Source: Qipengyuania polymorpha
GTDB lineage: Bacteria; Pseudomonadota; Alphaproteobacteria; Sphingomonadales; Sphingomonadaceae
Direction: 5' to 3'
DNA length: 64,000 nt
Assembly (NCBI RefSeq): GCF_019711435.1
Contig: NZ_JAIGNK010000002.1
Span: 638,841-702,840, forward strand
Made by a program: the position numbers and the translations under genes. The notes beneath the pieces are model-generated. The model was not told where the DNA came from. It saw only the letters and a list, made by a program, of their open reading frames with translations, and did no database searches. Positions 8,108 to 17,152 of this stretch are shown here, in pieces (positions within the stretch are counted from its first letter, which is position 1; each line of letters begins with the position of its first letter).

Positions 8108-8923
8108 ATGGCCGAGAGCCAGACCAAAATCGATGCTGCTGCCGAAAAGGCTTATGCCGAGGCTGCCGAGAAAAAGACTGCCGAGGTAAGCCTCAAGGCC
8201 GTCGAGAAGGCTGTCGAAGCTGACCAGACCGCTCCGGTAAAGACCGACAAGGTCGCCAAGGCCGTTGCAGCGAAGCCGAAGAAGGCGCCCGCCAAGAAGA
8301 AGGCGGCTCCTGCCAAGGCGAAGAAGGTCGCTGCCAAGAAGGCTCCGGCAAAGAAGAAGCCGGTCGCCAAGAAGGCCGCTCCGAAGAAGGTCGCCGCCAA
8401 GAAGGCTGCACCTGCCAAGAAGCCGGCCACCACGACCTCGACCACACCGATTACCAAATTGAAGGACACCATCATGGCCACTGCCAAGAACGCTAAGACC
8501 ACCGACTACACCTCCAAGGCGAAGGAAATGGCTGCCGACATGCAGACCCGCGCCAAGGCTGCCTACGACAAGGGCACCGAACTGACCAAGGACGCCGTCG
8601 AATTCCAGAAGGGCAACTTCGAAGCCCTCGTCGAAAGCGGCAAGATCCTTGCTTCGGGCATGCAGGACATGGGCCGCACCTATGTCGAAGAAGCCAAGTC
8701 GGCTGCCGACACCGTCCAGGGCGACGTCAAGAAGATGGCTGCCATCAAGTCGCCGACCGAGCTGTTCCAGCTGCAGGGCGAAATCGCACGCCGCAACTTC
8801 GACGCGATGGTCTCGACCACCTCGAAGAACACCGAAGCCATGCTCAAGCTCGCCAACGAAGCCTTCGCTCCGCTTTCGAGCCGCATGAGCCTCGCTGCCG
8901 AGAAGGTCCGCAAGGCCGCTTAA
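8108..8923 (+). CDS. phasin with AlgP-like Lys/Ala/Pro-rich N-terminal domain
   Basis: A 271-residue granule-associated protein. Residues about 125-271 form a helical phasin_2-type domain (amphipathic segments with TKDAVEFQKGNFEALVES and PTELFQLQGEIARRNFD) that coats PHA granules. Residues about 45-110 are a highly basic low-complexity tract of AAKKAPAKK-like repeats resembling AlgP and histone H1 tails, which could bind DNA or polyphosphate. An internal ATG at 8474 (residue 123), preceded by GAAGGA at 8461-8466, could start a 149-residue phasin alone. Two palindromic operators lie upstream. Confidence 0.9.
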   Translation: MAESQTKIDAAAEKAYAEAAEKKTAEVSLKAVEKAVEADQTAPVKTDKVAKAVAAKPKKAPAKKKAAPAKAKKVAAKKAPAKKKPVAKKAAPKKVAAKKAAPAKKPATTTSTTPITKLKDTIMATAKNAKTTDYTSKAKEMAADMQTRAKAAYDKGTELTKDAVEFQKGNFEALVESGKILASGMQDMGRTYVEEAKSAADTVQGDVKKMAAIKSPTELFQLQGEIARRNFDAMVSTTSKNTEAMLKLANEAFAPLSSRMSLAAEKVRKAA

Positions 8924-9126
8924 TTAATTCCAAGCTTCAACCCGCCGGGCATCTCTCTCCTCTCTCCCTTGCCCGGTAGTTGGAAACGGCGGGTCGGATG
9001 GCACCATGTGTCGTCCGGCCCGTTTGCATTTGGACGAACCCCTGCCCTGCGCCGAACTCTCGTTTCGGCGCATCATGGTTTCCACGCTTGCGATTTGCGG
9101 ATTCGATACGATATTGGCGCCCTGAA

Positions 9127-9492
9127 ATGACCCATCCCTTCCGCCTCCACACTATCCGTGCCGCCGAAAACGGTGACGACGATACGCGCGAAGGCGACGG
9201 TCAGGTCGCCATCGCCACCAAGACGCGCGCAAAGCCCAAGAAGCCCAGCCAGTACAAGGTGCTGCTGCTGAATGACGACTACACCCCGATGGAATTCGTG
9301 GTCATCATCCTGAAGCGCTTCTTCCGCATGGACATGGAAGAGGCGACACGCGTGATGCTGCACGTCCACCAGAAGGGCGTGGGCGTCTGCGGCATCTTCC
9401 CTTACGAAGTCGCCGAGACCAAGGTGAACCAGGTGATGGACTTCGCGCGCCAGAACCAGCACCCGCTCCAGTGCACACTGGAAAAGGCCTGA
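9127..9492 (+). CDS. clpS: ATP-dependent Clp protease adaptor ClpS
   Basis: A 121-residue adaptor that delivers N-degron substrates to ClpAP. The core contains [20 protein letters not shown], where Asn-Asp binds the substrate alpha-amino group, and [23 protein letters not shown]. The N-terminal extension of about 40 residues is flexible and polar, as in other ClpS proteins. I start at the ATG at 9127 because a longer upstream frame shows no similarity. Its stop lies inside the apparent coding frame of the downstream DUF427 gene. The Aat transferase of the same pathway is encoded at 29.2 kb. Confidence 0.93.
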   Translation: MTHPFRLHTIRAAENGDDDTREGDGQVAIATKTRAKPKKPSQYKVLLLNDDYTPMEFVVIILKRFFRMDMEEATRVMLHVHQKGVGVCGIFPYEVAETKVNQVMDFARQNQHPLQCTLEKA

Positions 9493-9619
9493 GGGAATCG
9501 CCTTCCTCGGCCATCCCGAACCCGACCCGGTCGGCGAAGGACAGGAAAGCGTCTGGGACTATCCCCGCCCCGCCATTGCAGAGCCGACCGACAGGCATAT
9601 CGTCATTCGCCATCGCGGC

Positions 9620-10003
9620 GTGACGCTGGCCGATACGCAAGAAGCATGGCGCACGCTGGAAACCAGCCACCCGCCGACCTATTACCTCCCGCCTGCGGGT
9701 GTGGAGACACAGTTCCTGACCTCGAACCCGCAGCGCTCAATGTGCGAATGGAAGGGGCAGGCCCGCTATTGGGACGTAGAGATCGGCGGCGATTTGCTCA
9801 CCGCGGCCTGCTGGAGCTATCCCAACCCGACCGGCTCCTTCACCCCAATTGCTGGCTACTTCGCCTTCTATCCCGAACCCTTCGACGAATGCCTTGTCGA
9901 CGGCGAGCAGGTTATACCGCAACCGGGAGGCTTCTACGGCGGATGGATAACCAGCCGCGAGGCCGGCCCGTTTAAGGGCATTCCGGGCAGCCGTTTCTGG
10001 TAA
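9620..10003 (+). CDS. DUF427 domain protein (N-terminal start unresolved)
   Basis: DUF427 family protein of unknown function. From the GTG at 9620 it is 127 residues and includes LETSHPPTYYLPP, MCEWKGQARYW and PQPGGFYGGWITS, all typical of the family. Family-like sequence continues upstream in the same open frame: ESVWDYPRPAIAEP is encoded at 9545-9586, as in full-length relatives. No ATG, GTG or TTG occurs in that frame between the stop at 9434 and 9620. Either translation begins at a rare codon such as ATC 9497, it depends on ClpS coupling or frameshifting, or the gene is N-terminally damaged. Confidence 0.75.
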   Translation: MTLADTQEAWRTLETSHPPTYYLPPAGVETQFLTSNPQRSMCEWKGQARYWDVEIGGDLLTAACWSYPNPTGSFTPIAGYFAFYPEPFDECLVDGEQVIPQPGGFYGGWITSREAGPFKGIPGSRFW

Positions 10004-10018
10004 GGCCCGCCCGAGGCC

Positions 10019-11254
10019 TCAGTTGAACTGCCGGATGCAGCGGTCGCGCACTTCCAGCCCGCTGCGCCCGAGTCGCTCCTGCCGCCGATAGCAGGCGATG
10101 ACCTCGTCCCACGCTTCCTGATAACCCAGCCCCTCGGCTTCCGCGTAGTCTGCCAGCCAGTCGGATGCGGGAAGCGAGAATTCGCGCAGGCTCTGCGGCG
10201 TGCCGATGTTGACGATTTGCCCCTCGCCGCAGCGTGCGCGAAGCGTCTTCACTGTTTCCCATTCCTCCTGAGCGCTATTGGGTCCACCCCACGCGCCTAC
10301 CTCCCCTATCCGGTATGTTTCGGTCTCCCACTGGTTGGTGCTGGTGACGATGAGGAAGCCCTCCTCGTCCAGCCCGAGCTGCGTCTGGTAACCGAACATG
10401 ACCAGCGGGCCTTTGTCCCCGTCATCGTCCCTCTCGAAACGGAAGCAGCCGTCGTCGAGGATGACCCGGCCCATGCCCAAAGCCAGCAACTGGATGGCAG
10501 GCGCGGTTTCCGCGCGTGGGAAAATGCGGATGAGGTCCTCGACGCGGCTGTCCGCGAATGGCGGCGGTGCGGGCGGTGCGAAAGTGAATTGCACCTCGTC
10601 ACCCCATTTCCAGCCGCGTTCTTCGGCCGCAGCCATGAAGGTCTCGCGGGTGACGCCGGGCGTGATTTCCAGCACTCCGCGTGATGCATTCCCGCCAATC
10701 GCGGAGGACCACTTCAAGCCCTCGAACCGCTCAATCCAGACCTGCTGCAGCCGGTCGAGTTCCACCTGCGTCAACCCGCCCGTGCGCGGGAAAATATCGT
10801 CGCGCGAGGTATAGCGGGCGAGCGTTTCGGCCGCGTCGCGCTTGAACCAGACCTCCGCGCCCAGCAGCGTCTTCGGGTCTACCATCGCGGTCTCATCGCG
10901 CAGCAGCTTCACCTGTACGAAGTTGTCCGGCTCCTCGACCCGCAAGACTTGCTGGAGGCGCTGGACCTCGGCCTGGAAGGCGGCGGTCCCGTTGGCTTCC
11001 TCCCACAATTTTTCCTGCTCGGCGGGCGTGGCCTTGGAGAGGCGCGTGGAGAAGCTCTCGATGCCGTCCGGCTCCGGCGGCGGGCTTTCGGGATAGGGGA
11101 GCGCGGGCACTTCTGTGACCGAGATAAATCCACTTTCATTCAGAGTCGCGCCCGCAGGCACGAAAGTGCCATCGGCACTGACTGTCGGCGCAGGCGTATC
11201 GGATACCGAGGCGCAGGCAGACAGCAAGAAAACAGGCAGAATGGCGTAGCGCAT
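10019..11254 (-). CDS. hypothetical lipoprotein
   Basis: A 411-residue protein with a lipoprotein signal (MRYAILPVFLLSACAS; acylated Cys14). The start at 11254 is supported by a strong ribosome site, AAAGGAGG, on the minus strand. The mature part is acidic and soluble-looking, with a Pro-rich segment near residues 50-65, a helical segment around 70-110, and many Trp/Glu residues toward the C-terminus. I recognise no domain. It is transcribed divergently from lptF, with about 110 nt between the starts. A cell-envelope location is likely, but function is unknown. Confidence 0.72.
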   Translation of the reverse strand: MRYAILPVFLLSACASVSDTPAPTVSADGTFVPAGATLNESGFISVTEVPALPYPESPPPEPDGIESFSTRLSKATPAEQEKLWEEANGTAAFQAEVQRLQQVLRVEEPDNFVQVKLLRDETAMVDPKTLLGAEVWFKRDAAETLARYTSRDDIFPRTGGLTQVELDRLQQVWIERFEGLKWSSAIGGNASRGVLEITPGVTRETFMAAAEERGWKWGDEVQFTFAPPAPPPFADSRVEDLIRIFPRAETAPAIQLLALGMGRVILDDGCFRFERDDDGDKGPLVMFGYQTQLGLDEEGFLIVTSTNQWETETYRIGEVGAWGGPNSAQEEWETVKTLRARCGEGQIVNIGTPQSLREFSLPASDWLADYAEAEGLGYQEAWDEVIACYRRQERLGRSGLEVRDRCIRQFN

Positions 11255-11362
11255 GAGAGCGACCTCCTTTACCTCACAACTCGCCAACGTGCCTTGCGGG
11301 TTCCGCCGCGCGATTTTCTTCGCTAGGGCCTTGGGCCAAGCGCCCCAACAGCCGGAACCCGA

Positions 11363-12589
11363 GTGCTCAATTTCCTTCCCGCAATAGACCGCTACATCTT
11401 CCGGCTCGTCATCGTGCCGATGCTGGGCGTGTTCGTGCTGGCGGCATCGCTGCTGGTGCTCGACAAGATGTTGCGGCTGCTGGATTTCGTTGCTGTCGAA
11501 GGAGGCCCGGTCGGCGTGGTCTTCAAGATGCTCGCGACGTTGCTGCCCGAATATGCCAGCCTTGCCATCCCGCTGGGCTTGTTGCTCGGCATCCTGCTCG
11601 CCTTTCGCAAGCTTGCGACGACGAGCGAGCTCGACGTCTTCCGCGCGGTCGGGATGAGCTATGGCCGCCTGCTGCGCGTGCCCTTCGCCATCACCGCCAT
11701 CCTGATGACGCTGAACGTGGCGCTGGTGTTCTTCATCCAGCCGGTCAGCCGCTTCACCTACGAAAGGCTTGAATACGAGCTGCGTTCGGGCGCGCTGGGC
11801 GCTTCCATCAAGGTGGGCGAGTTCAACACCATCGCCGACCGCATGGCGCTGCGCATCGAGGAGAGCGAGGACGACGGGCGCAAGCTGAAGGGCATTTTCG
11901 CACGCGTCGCCAACGACAAGGGGCAGGTGCTGTCGATCTCGGCCCGCGAAGGCGCATTCCTCGCCACCACCGATGACCCCGACACCATCATCCTGCGCCT
12001 GACGCAGGGCACGATCGTGCAGGACACGGGCAGCCAGACACCGCGGGTGCTCACCTTCACGCGGCACGACTTGCCCATCGACCTGCCGGCTATCGAGGAA
12101 TTCCGGGCCAGGGGGGAGGACGAGCGGGAATACATCCTGCCCGAACTGCTCCGAATAGGCTGGGCCGACAACCAGACCGAGACCAAGCGCGATGCGTCTC
12201 AGGCCAGTTTCAACTTCCGACTGGTGGAGGTGGTGATGATGGCGCTGATGCCGCTCCTGGCAGTGGCGCTCGGCATACCGCCAAAACGAAGTACCAGCGC
12301 GCTTGGCGTGTTCCTCTCCATCATCATGGTCGTCGCCTATCACAAGGTGAACCAGTACGGGGAGGACGTCGGTGCGCTCGGCATCGTCGACCCGGTGCTC
12401 GCATTATGGGTGCCGTTCTTCCTGTTCGGCGCGCTGATATTGTGGATGTATTACCGCGTGGCCTACGTGCCCGGTGGGCAGGCCATCGGCGCGCTCGAGA
12501 ACTGGTTCGGCAAGGTGACCAAGCGCGTGACGAAACTGTTCCGCAGGAAGCGGCGCGTGGTCCTGCCAGAAGAAGAGGCCGAGGCCTAA
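11363..12589 (+). CDS. lptF: LPS export ABC transporter permease LptF
   Basis: A 408-residue inner-membrane YjgP/YjgQ-family permease. It has three N-terminal membrane segments (about residues 10-115), a large periplasmic beta-jellyroll (about 130-270) and three C-terminal segments (about 285-380). With LptG and the ATPase LptB it lifts LPS out of the inner membrane onto the Lpt bridge. The start is GTG at 11363. The stop at 12587-12589 is 3 nt from the lptG ATG, so the pair is translationally linked. The basic C-terminal tail (KLFRRKRR) is cytoplasmic. Confidence 0.93.
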   Translation: MLNFLPAIDRYIFRLVIVPMLGVFVLAASLLVLDKMLRLLDFVAVEGGPVGVVFKMLATLLPEYASLAIPLGLLLGILLAFRKLATTSELDVFRAVGMSYGRLLRVPFAITAILMTLNVALVFFIQPVSRFTYERLEYELRSGALGASIKVGEFNTIADRMALRIEESEDDGRKLKGIFARVANDKGQVLSISAREGAFLATTDDPDTIILRLTQGTIVQDTGSQTPRVLTFTRHDLPIDLPAIEEFRARGEDEREYILPELLRIGWADNQTETKRDASQASFNFRLVEVVMMALMPLLAVALGIPPKRSTSALGVFLSIIMVVAYHKVNQYGEDVGALGIVDPVLALWVPFFLFGALILWMYYRVAYVPGGQAIGALENWFGKVTKRVTKLFRRKRRVVLPEEEAEA

Positions 12590-12592
12590 GAC

Positions 12593-13690
12593 ATGCAGCT
12601 CGATTTCTTCCCTTCGGCCACGCTGACGAAATATCTCGCCAAGCTGTTCGTCGTCCGCATCCTCGCGGTGCTGGTCATGCTCGTGCTGGTGCTGATGATG
12701 CTCGACCTCTTGTCGAACAGCGGCAAGATTTTGGCGGTCCCGGGTAACGGCCAGGGTGAGCTCCTCACCTATGCGGGGCTGCGCATTCCGCAGCTGATAC
12801 AGCGCTTCCTGCCCTATTCGGTGCTGCTGGCGACGCTGATTACGCTGGTGACGCTGAACCAGAATTCCGAAGTCATCGCGATGAAGGCGGCCGGGCTGTC
12901 GGCGCACCAAGTGCTGGCGCCGCTCTTGCTGACGGCGCTGGTGGTCGGCGGCGCAAGTTTCGTCTTCAACGAGCGGGTCGTTACCCGCGCCACCGCTACT
13001 TTGAAAGCGTGGGATGCGGCAGAATTCGGGCCGATACCCGAGGAATCGACCGTGCGCGCCAACGTCTACCTCGCCGACGGGCCGAACGTGCTGACCGCAG
13101 CGCAACTGGCCGGAAGCGGCGACAACATCCGCATGACCGACGTCACCTGGTACCGTCGCAGCCCCGAGGGTGCGATTGTCGAGCAGGTCGACGCGGCGCG
13201 CGCGACCTATGCCGGCCCCGGCTGGCGGCTCGAGGACATCACTCGCTTCGATGTGGCCAGCGCCGGGTCGAGCGAGGCAGAAAGCCTGGTGGTGGGTGAG
13301 GAACTTACCCCGGACCAGATCGACCTCGCCAAGATAGACCCCGATGCCGTGCCCTTCTGGGATCTCGGCGAGCAAATCGACGCCTTCGAGGAAGCAGGCC
13401 GTCGTACTGGCGAGATGCGCGCCAAGTGGTGGCACAAGCTGTCCGGGCCGCTGTCGTCCTTCCTCATGCCATTGCTCGGCGCGGTGGCCGCCTTCGGCCT
13501 CGCGCGTTCGGGCCAGCTCTTCGTACGCGCGCTTATCGGCATGGCGCTCGGCTTTGCCTATTTCGTGGTCGACAATGCCGCGCTCGCCATGGGGAATTTC
13601 GGGGGCTATCCGCCGCTCTTGGCGGCATGGGCGCCGTTCTTCCTGTTCGCGCTGATAGGCGAAACGGTGCTCATCCGCACCGAGGAATGA
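12593..13690 (+). CDS. lptG: LPS export ABC transporter permease LptG
   Basis: A 365-residue partner of LptF with the same layout: membrane helices at about residues 15-115, a periplasmic jellyroll at about 130-265, and helices at about 285-360. NQNSEVIAMKAAGLS (about 92-106) is the typical cytoplasmic coupling helix that contacts LptB. The stop overlaps the following acetyltransferase start (ATGA), so lptF, lptG and the GNAT gene form a tight operon. Confidence 0.93.
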   Translation: MQLDFFPSATLTKYLAKLFVVRILAVLVMLVLVLMMLDLLSNSGKILAVPGNGQGELLTYAGLRIPQLIQRFLPYSVLLATLITLVTLNQNSEVIAMKAAGLSAHQVLAPLLLTALVVGGASFVFNERVVTRATATLKAWDAAEFGPIPEESTVRANVYLADGPNVLTAAQLAGSGDNIRMTDVTWYRRSPEGAIVEQVDAARATYAGPGWRLEDITRFDVASAGSSEAESLVVGEELTPDQIDLAKIDPDAVPFWDLGEQIDAFEEAGRRTGEMRAKWWHKLSGPLSSFLMPLLGAVAAFGLARSGQLFVRALIGMALGFAYFVVDNAALAMGNFGGYPPLLAAWAPFFLFALIGETVLIRTEE

Positions 13691-14205
13691 GCGACTTTTC
13701 CATCCGGCTGGCGCGCGCGGAAGACGCAGACGCGCTGCCCGCAATCGAACTGGCCGCGGGAAAAATTTTCGATGGCGTGGAGGGCCTGTCCGGGGTTTCC
13801 GGCATGGATGCCGTTTCCGCCGACGAGCAGCGCAGGCTGATCCGCAAGGGCCATTCATTGGTGGCGGAAGCCGACGGGCGCATCATCGGCTTCCTGTCGA
13901 CCGAACCCTTCCGGCGCGAACTGCACATCCGCGAATTCTCGGTCCACCCCGACCATCAGGGCCAAGGTATCGGCAGTGTCCTGCTTCGCGCTGCAGACAT
14001 CGATGCGCGCAACAGCGGCTTTGCGGCGCTCACACTCACCACCTTCGTCGACGTGCCGTGGAATGGGCCCTTCTACGCTCGCCATGGTTTCAAGACCGTC
14101 ACCGACCTCGATGCCCACCCGCGCCTCAAGGCTGATATCGAGCAGGAAGTGCAACACGGCCTGCCGCGCGAACGGCGCATCGCAATGATACGCTTCCTCG
14201 ATTGA
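13687..14205 (+). CDS. GNAT family N-acetyltransferase
   Basis: A 172-residue acetyl-CoA-dependent acetyltransferase. The acetyl-CoA pyrophosphate-binding loop is QGQGIG at 91-96, following the strand HIREFSVHPDH. The C-terminal motif FYARHGFKTV is also typical. The ATG at 13687 overlaps the lptG TGA (ATGA), which fixes the start and implies translational coupling. Its substrate is unknown. Cotranscription with lptFG does not by itself imply an envelope role. Confidence 0.85.
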   Translation: MSDFSIRLARAEDADALPAIELAAGKIFDGVEGLSGVSGMDAVSADEQRRLIRKGHSLVAEADGRIIGFLSTEPFRRELHIREFSVHPDHQGQGIGSVLLRAADIDARNSGFAALTLTTFVDVPWNGPFYARHGFKTVTDLDAHPRLKADIEQEVQHGLPRERRIAMIRFLD

Positions 14206-14214
14206 CGAATTTCG

Positions 14215-14239
14215 GGAACCGCCTCAATTTCGGCGCATT
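14215..14239 (+). promoter_or_regulatory. weak EcfG-like promoter candidate
   Basis: GGAAC (14215-14219) is followed 16 nt later by CATT (14236-14239). The EcfG consensus seen twice elsewhere in this window is GGAAC-N16-CGTT, so this has one mismatch in the -10. It lies 33 nt upstream of the small lipoprotein start. A chance match is quite possible. Confidence 0.25.
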
Positions 14240-14272
14240 GACGACACAAAGCTGCCACAAAGGAGTTTTGGC

Positions 14273-14527
14273 ATGAAGAAGTTTGCTATTCCCGCCCTCG
14301 CCGCTGCAATCGCGCTTGGCGCCTGCGCCGAAGCCGAAGCCCCTGCCGATGAAGGCACCGACGGCACCGACACCGTAGTCGTCGAAGAGCCCGCTGCCAC
14401 CGAGACCACCGTCGTGACCGAACCCGGCACGGGCGAAGGCACCGGTTCGAGCGTCACCATCGACGGCGCCGACGTCGACGCGACCATCAGCGAAGACGGC
14501 GTGCAGGCCAATATCGACGCTAACTAA
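14273..14527 (+). CDS. small acidic lipoprotein
   Basis: An 84-residue protein with a lipobox (AIALGAC, Cys18). The mature chain is short, acidic and rich in Thr/Glu/Gly/Asp, with no recognised fold. It looks like a small envelope lipoprotein or a stress-associated low-complexity protein. The ATG follows AAGGAGTTTTGGC, a good ribosome site. A strong terminator begins 35 nt after the stop. A degenerate EcfG-like promoter lies upstream, but this is weak evidence for stress control. Confidence 0.75.
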   Translation: MKKFAIPALAAAIALGACAEAEAPADEGTDGTDTVVVEEPAATETTVVTEPGTGEGTGSSVTIDGADVDATISEDGVQANIDAN

Positions 14528-14561
14528 GCGACAAATTCACCGGGTCGCAGACCCGTGATTT

Positions 14562-14600
14562 AAGGGCCGTTCCCAGTCACCGAGGGGAGCGGCCCTTTTT
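14562..14600 (+). terminator. rho-independent terminator after the small lipoprotein
   Basis: AAGGGCCG pairs with CGGCCCTT in a GC-rich stem with further TCCC/GGGA pairing inside, ending in TTTTTC. It lies between two convergent genes. The minus-strand side has a poorer U-tract. Confidence 0.8.
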
Positions 14601-14608
14601 CGTGTCCG

Positions 14609-15700
14609 TCAGGATTTGCGGCCCATGGTGCTGCGGGCAATCCGCGCGACCAGCACGCCCATGCCGGCATGATTGGCACCGTGATAGGTCGAGCTCTCGC
14701 CCAGTTCCTTTACAAGGCGGCGATGCGCCTCGGGCAGCGAGTGATAGGGCATCGAGGGCATGAGGTGGTGCAGCGCGTGATAGCGCAGGCCCACCGGAGC
14801 CCAGATCTCGGCAATACGGCCGGGCGGCGGCACGTTGACACTGTCGAGGAACTGCGCCGTGACGGTCATCGCCTCGCCCTCGTTCTCCCACAGATGCGCC
14901 ACGAGCGTGCGCAGCTGGTTGAGCAGTGCCACGACCGAGGCCACGCCCAGCGCGATGAGCAGCGGCTTCCAGCCAAGCACGAAGATGCTGCCGATGAGTA
15001 GCCAGGCCCAGAGGGCACCGGCGGCTTCCTGCATGATCACGCGCGGGCGCAAATCGCCTTCGGGCGGACGGCGGCGAAATTCGGGGTTGATGGCCAGAGC
15101 GCTCGCCCGCTGCCAGGTCAGGCGGCGGATGGGCGGGATGATTGCGCCCAGCGGCACCAGCACGGCAAAGCGGAACAGCAGAGCTACGGGTGCGAGGATG
15201 GCGATGATGACGAAGAGCGGCAGGCTCCACGCATTCATGAGCGCAAGCGGGAGGTATTCCGGGTCTGCCACCGTCCCGTACTGCGTGCGCTTGTGGTGCA
15301 GCGTGTGGACCTGCTCGTACATGAAGGACGGGGTCAGCATGGGTACGCCGACCAGCGCGTTCCACGCCGTACGGAAGCCCGGCAGAGCGCCGTTCCGGAA
15401 ATGCGAAATCTCGTGGATGAAAAGCAGTGCGCGATAGAGCGACAGCACGGAGACCACGGCGAAAACCGCCGCCAGCGCGATGTTTTCGACGAGAATGGCC
15501 GCCGCCAGCGAGCCGTAACCAACCAGCGCCGAGCCGACCATGTCGGTCCAGTAAATCGCGGCGCGGTGCTCGGCGATATCCTTGGTCAGGTCGCGCGCAG
15601 CGCGAAGCATCGCCTTGTCGTCGGCGATTTGCGAATGCCAGCCGCGTTCGCGCGGTGCGGATGCGTCCTTGGCGACAGAAATGGTCTGTTCGGCGTTCAT
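14609..15700 (-). CDS. membrane fatty acid desaturase family protein
   Basis: A 363-residue integral membrane di-iron enzyme. Three histidine boxes are present: HEISHF (about 108-113), HTLHH (about 144-148) and a C-terminal HALHHLMPSMPYH, together the metal-ligand set of acyl-lipid and acyl-CoA desaturases and related hydroxylases. Membrane segments flank the boxes. I start at the ATG at 15700, since the in-frame upstream extension to 15802 is unlike the family. It may desaturate membrane acyl chains, but the carotenoid or sphingolipid hydroxylase branches of the same family cannot be excluded. Confidence 0.87.
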   Translation of the reverse strand: MNAEQTISVAKDASAPRERGWHSQIADDKAMLRAARDLTKDIAEHRAAIYWTDMVGSALVGYGSLAAAILVENIALAAVFAVVSVLSLYRALLFIHEISHFRNGALPGFRTAWNALVGVPMLTPSFMYEQVHTLHHKRTQYGTVADPEYLPLALMNAWSLPLFVIIAILAPVALLFRFAVLVPLGAIIPPIRRLTWQRASALAINPEFRRRPPEGDLRPRVIMQEAAGALWAWLLIGSIFVLGWKPLLIALGVASVVALLNQLRTLVAHLWENEGEAMTVTAQFLDSVNVPPPGRIAEIWAPVGLRYHALHHLMPSMPYHSLPEAHRRLVKELGESSTYHGANHAGMGVLVARIARSTMGRKS

Positions 15701-15855
15701 GTCATGTGTTCCTGAGGGTGCGCCCTTAGCGGAAAACCGCGGGCTTTCACAGCCTGCACTCTCGATGAATGTAATCGAGCCGCGCGCAAGCTTGCTTGAC
15801 ATCGTCCCTGTGCCACAGAAAGGGCTAACCCCGGCTGAACAAGGAAGAATGCCCA

Positions 15856-17013
15856 GTGTCCGACACGCATATCGTTATCGAGCCCGTCGAAGGCAAGAAG
15901 GGGCGCGCTGCCTTTGTCGACATCGGACGCGAATTCGCCGCGCGCGAGGAGCATTCGGTCCCGCAGCTGCGCTCCGAACAGCTCGAACTTGTCGATCCCA
16001 AGAAGAACCCCTTCTTCGGCCACGCCACCGTCCAGCTCTTCATCGCGACCCGCGACGGCAAGCCGGTGGGGCGGATTGCCGCGCATATCGACCACCTCGC
16101 GCTCGAACTGCCGCAGGAACAGGGCATGGGGCCGGGCACCGGCATGTTCGGCTATTTCGATGCCGAGGACGAGGCAGTCGCGCACGCATTGCTCGCAAGG
16201 GCCGAGGAATGGCTGCGCGCACAGGGCATGACCCGCGTTATCGGGCCGCTTTCGCTGTCCATCTGGGAAGAGCCTGGCTTGCTGGTGAAGGGACAGGACC
16301 ACGCGCCCACCATCATGATGGGCCACCATCCGGCACACTACCAGGGCTGGATAGAAGGCTATGGCTTCGCCGAGACGAAGCGTTTGATGACCTACGACCT
16401 TCCCATCGACAAGCCCTTCCCCAAACTGGTGCAGCGCATCGTGCAATCGGGCGAACGCAACGAGCGTATCACCATCCGCCCCATCGATATGAAGCGGTGG
16501 GACGAGGAAATCCGCTCCGTGCTCCACATCCTCAACGATGCCTGGTCGACCAACTGGGGCTTCGTGCCCTTCACCGATGACGAGATTTCGCATGCGGCGA
16601 AGAAGATGAAGCCCATCATCAAGCCGCAGCTCAACATGATTGCCGAACTCGATGGCCGCCCCGTGGCCTTCATGATGGTGTTGCCCGACATGAACCAGGT
16701 GCTGAAGAAGGTGGACGGCAAGCTCTTCCCCTTCGGCTGGTTCCACGTGCTGCGCTGGCTGCGGAAGCCCATGGGCGCGGATATGCGCGTGCCGCTGATG
16801 GGCGTGCTCAAGGAGTTCCAGAACTCGCGGCTCGCCAGCCAGCTGGCCTTCATGATGATCGAATATATCCGTCGCAACGCCACCGCAGACTACAACAGCA
16901 AGCGAGGTGAAATCGGCTGGATCCTCGACGACAACAAGGGAATGATTGCGATTGCCGACACCATCGAGGCCGTCGTCAATCGCGAATATGTGATCTACGA
17001 GAAAGCGCTTTAG
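15856..17013 (+). CDS. BcerS-like GNAT-fold protein
   Basis: A 385-residue protein with the look of the conserved BcerS-type acetyltransferase-fold family. Landmarks are FGYFDAEDEAVAHALLARAEEWL (split across about 98-120), GPLSLSIWEEPGLLV (about 133-147) and GHHPAHYQGWIEGYGF (about 157-172). The start is GTG at 15856, encoding MSDTHIVIEP. The substrate is unknown. It stands alone, separated by 139 nt from the following response regulator. Confidence 0.75.
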   Translation: MSDTHIVIEPVEGKKGRAAFVDIGREFAAREEHSVPQLRSEQLELVDPKKNPFFGHATVQLFIATRDGKPVGRIAAHIDHLALELPQEQGMGPGTGMFGYFDAEDEAVAHALLARAEEWLRAQGMTRVIGPLSLSIWEEPGLLVKGQDHAPTIMMGHHPAHYQGWIEGYGFAETKRLMTYDLPIDKPFPKLVQRIVQSGERNERITIRPIDMKRWDEEIRSVLHILNDAWSTNWGFVPFTDDEISHAAKKMKPIIKPQLNMIAELDGRPVAFMMVLPDMNQVLKKVDGKLFPFGWFHVLRWLRKPMGADMRVPLMGVLKEFQNSRLASQLAFMMIEYIRRNATADYNSKRGEIGWILDDNKGMIAIADTIEAVVNREYVIYEKAL

Positions 17014-17152
17014 CAATCCGGCGCGTGGCAGCCCTGCCACACCACCCGCGCGATGTGACCGCGCGCGGGAACAAGCTCGGCCCCGGCATGGTTCGGTAAA
17101 GCAGGGGCTCGCAAGACTGCGGGGCCCATATCCATCGGACCCCAGGGGCAGC

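Noticed and set aside
8940..8994. ACCCGCCG/CGGCGGGT inverted repeat downstream of the phasin
   Set aside because: The arms are separated by 39 nt with no U-tract, so it is not a convincing terminator.
11363..12343. An N-terminal extension of the minus-strand lipoprotein gene across lptF
   Set aside because: The extension is a shadow of lptF. A lipoprotein signal and a strong ribosome site mark the true start at 11254.
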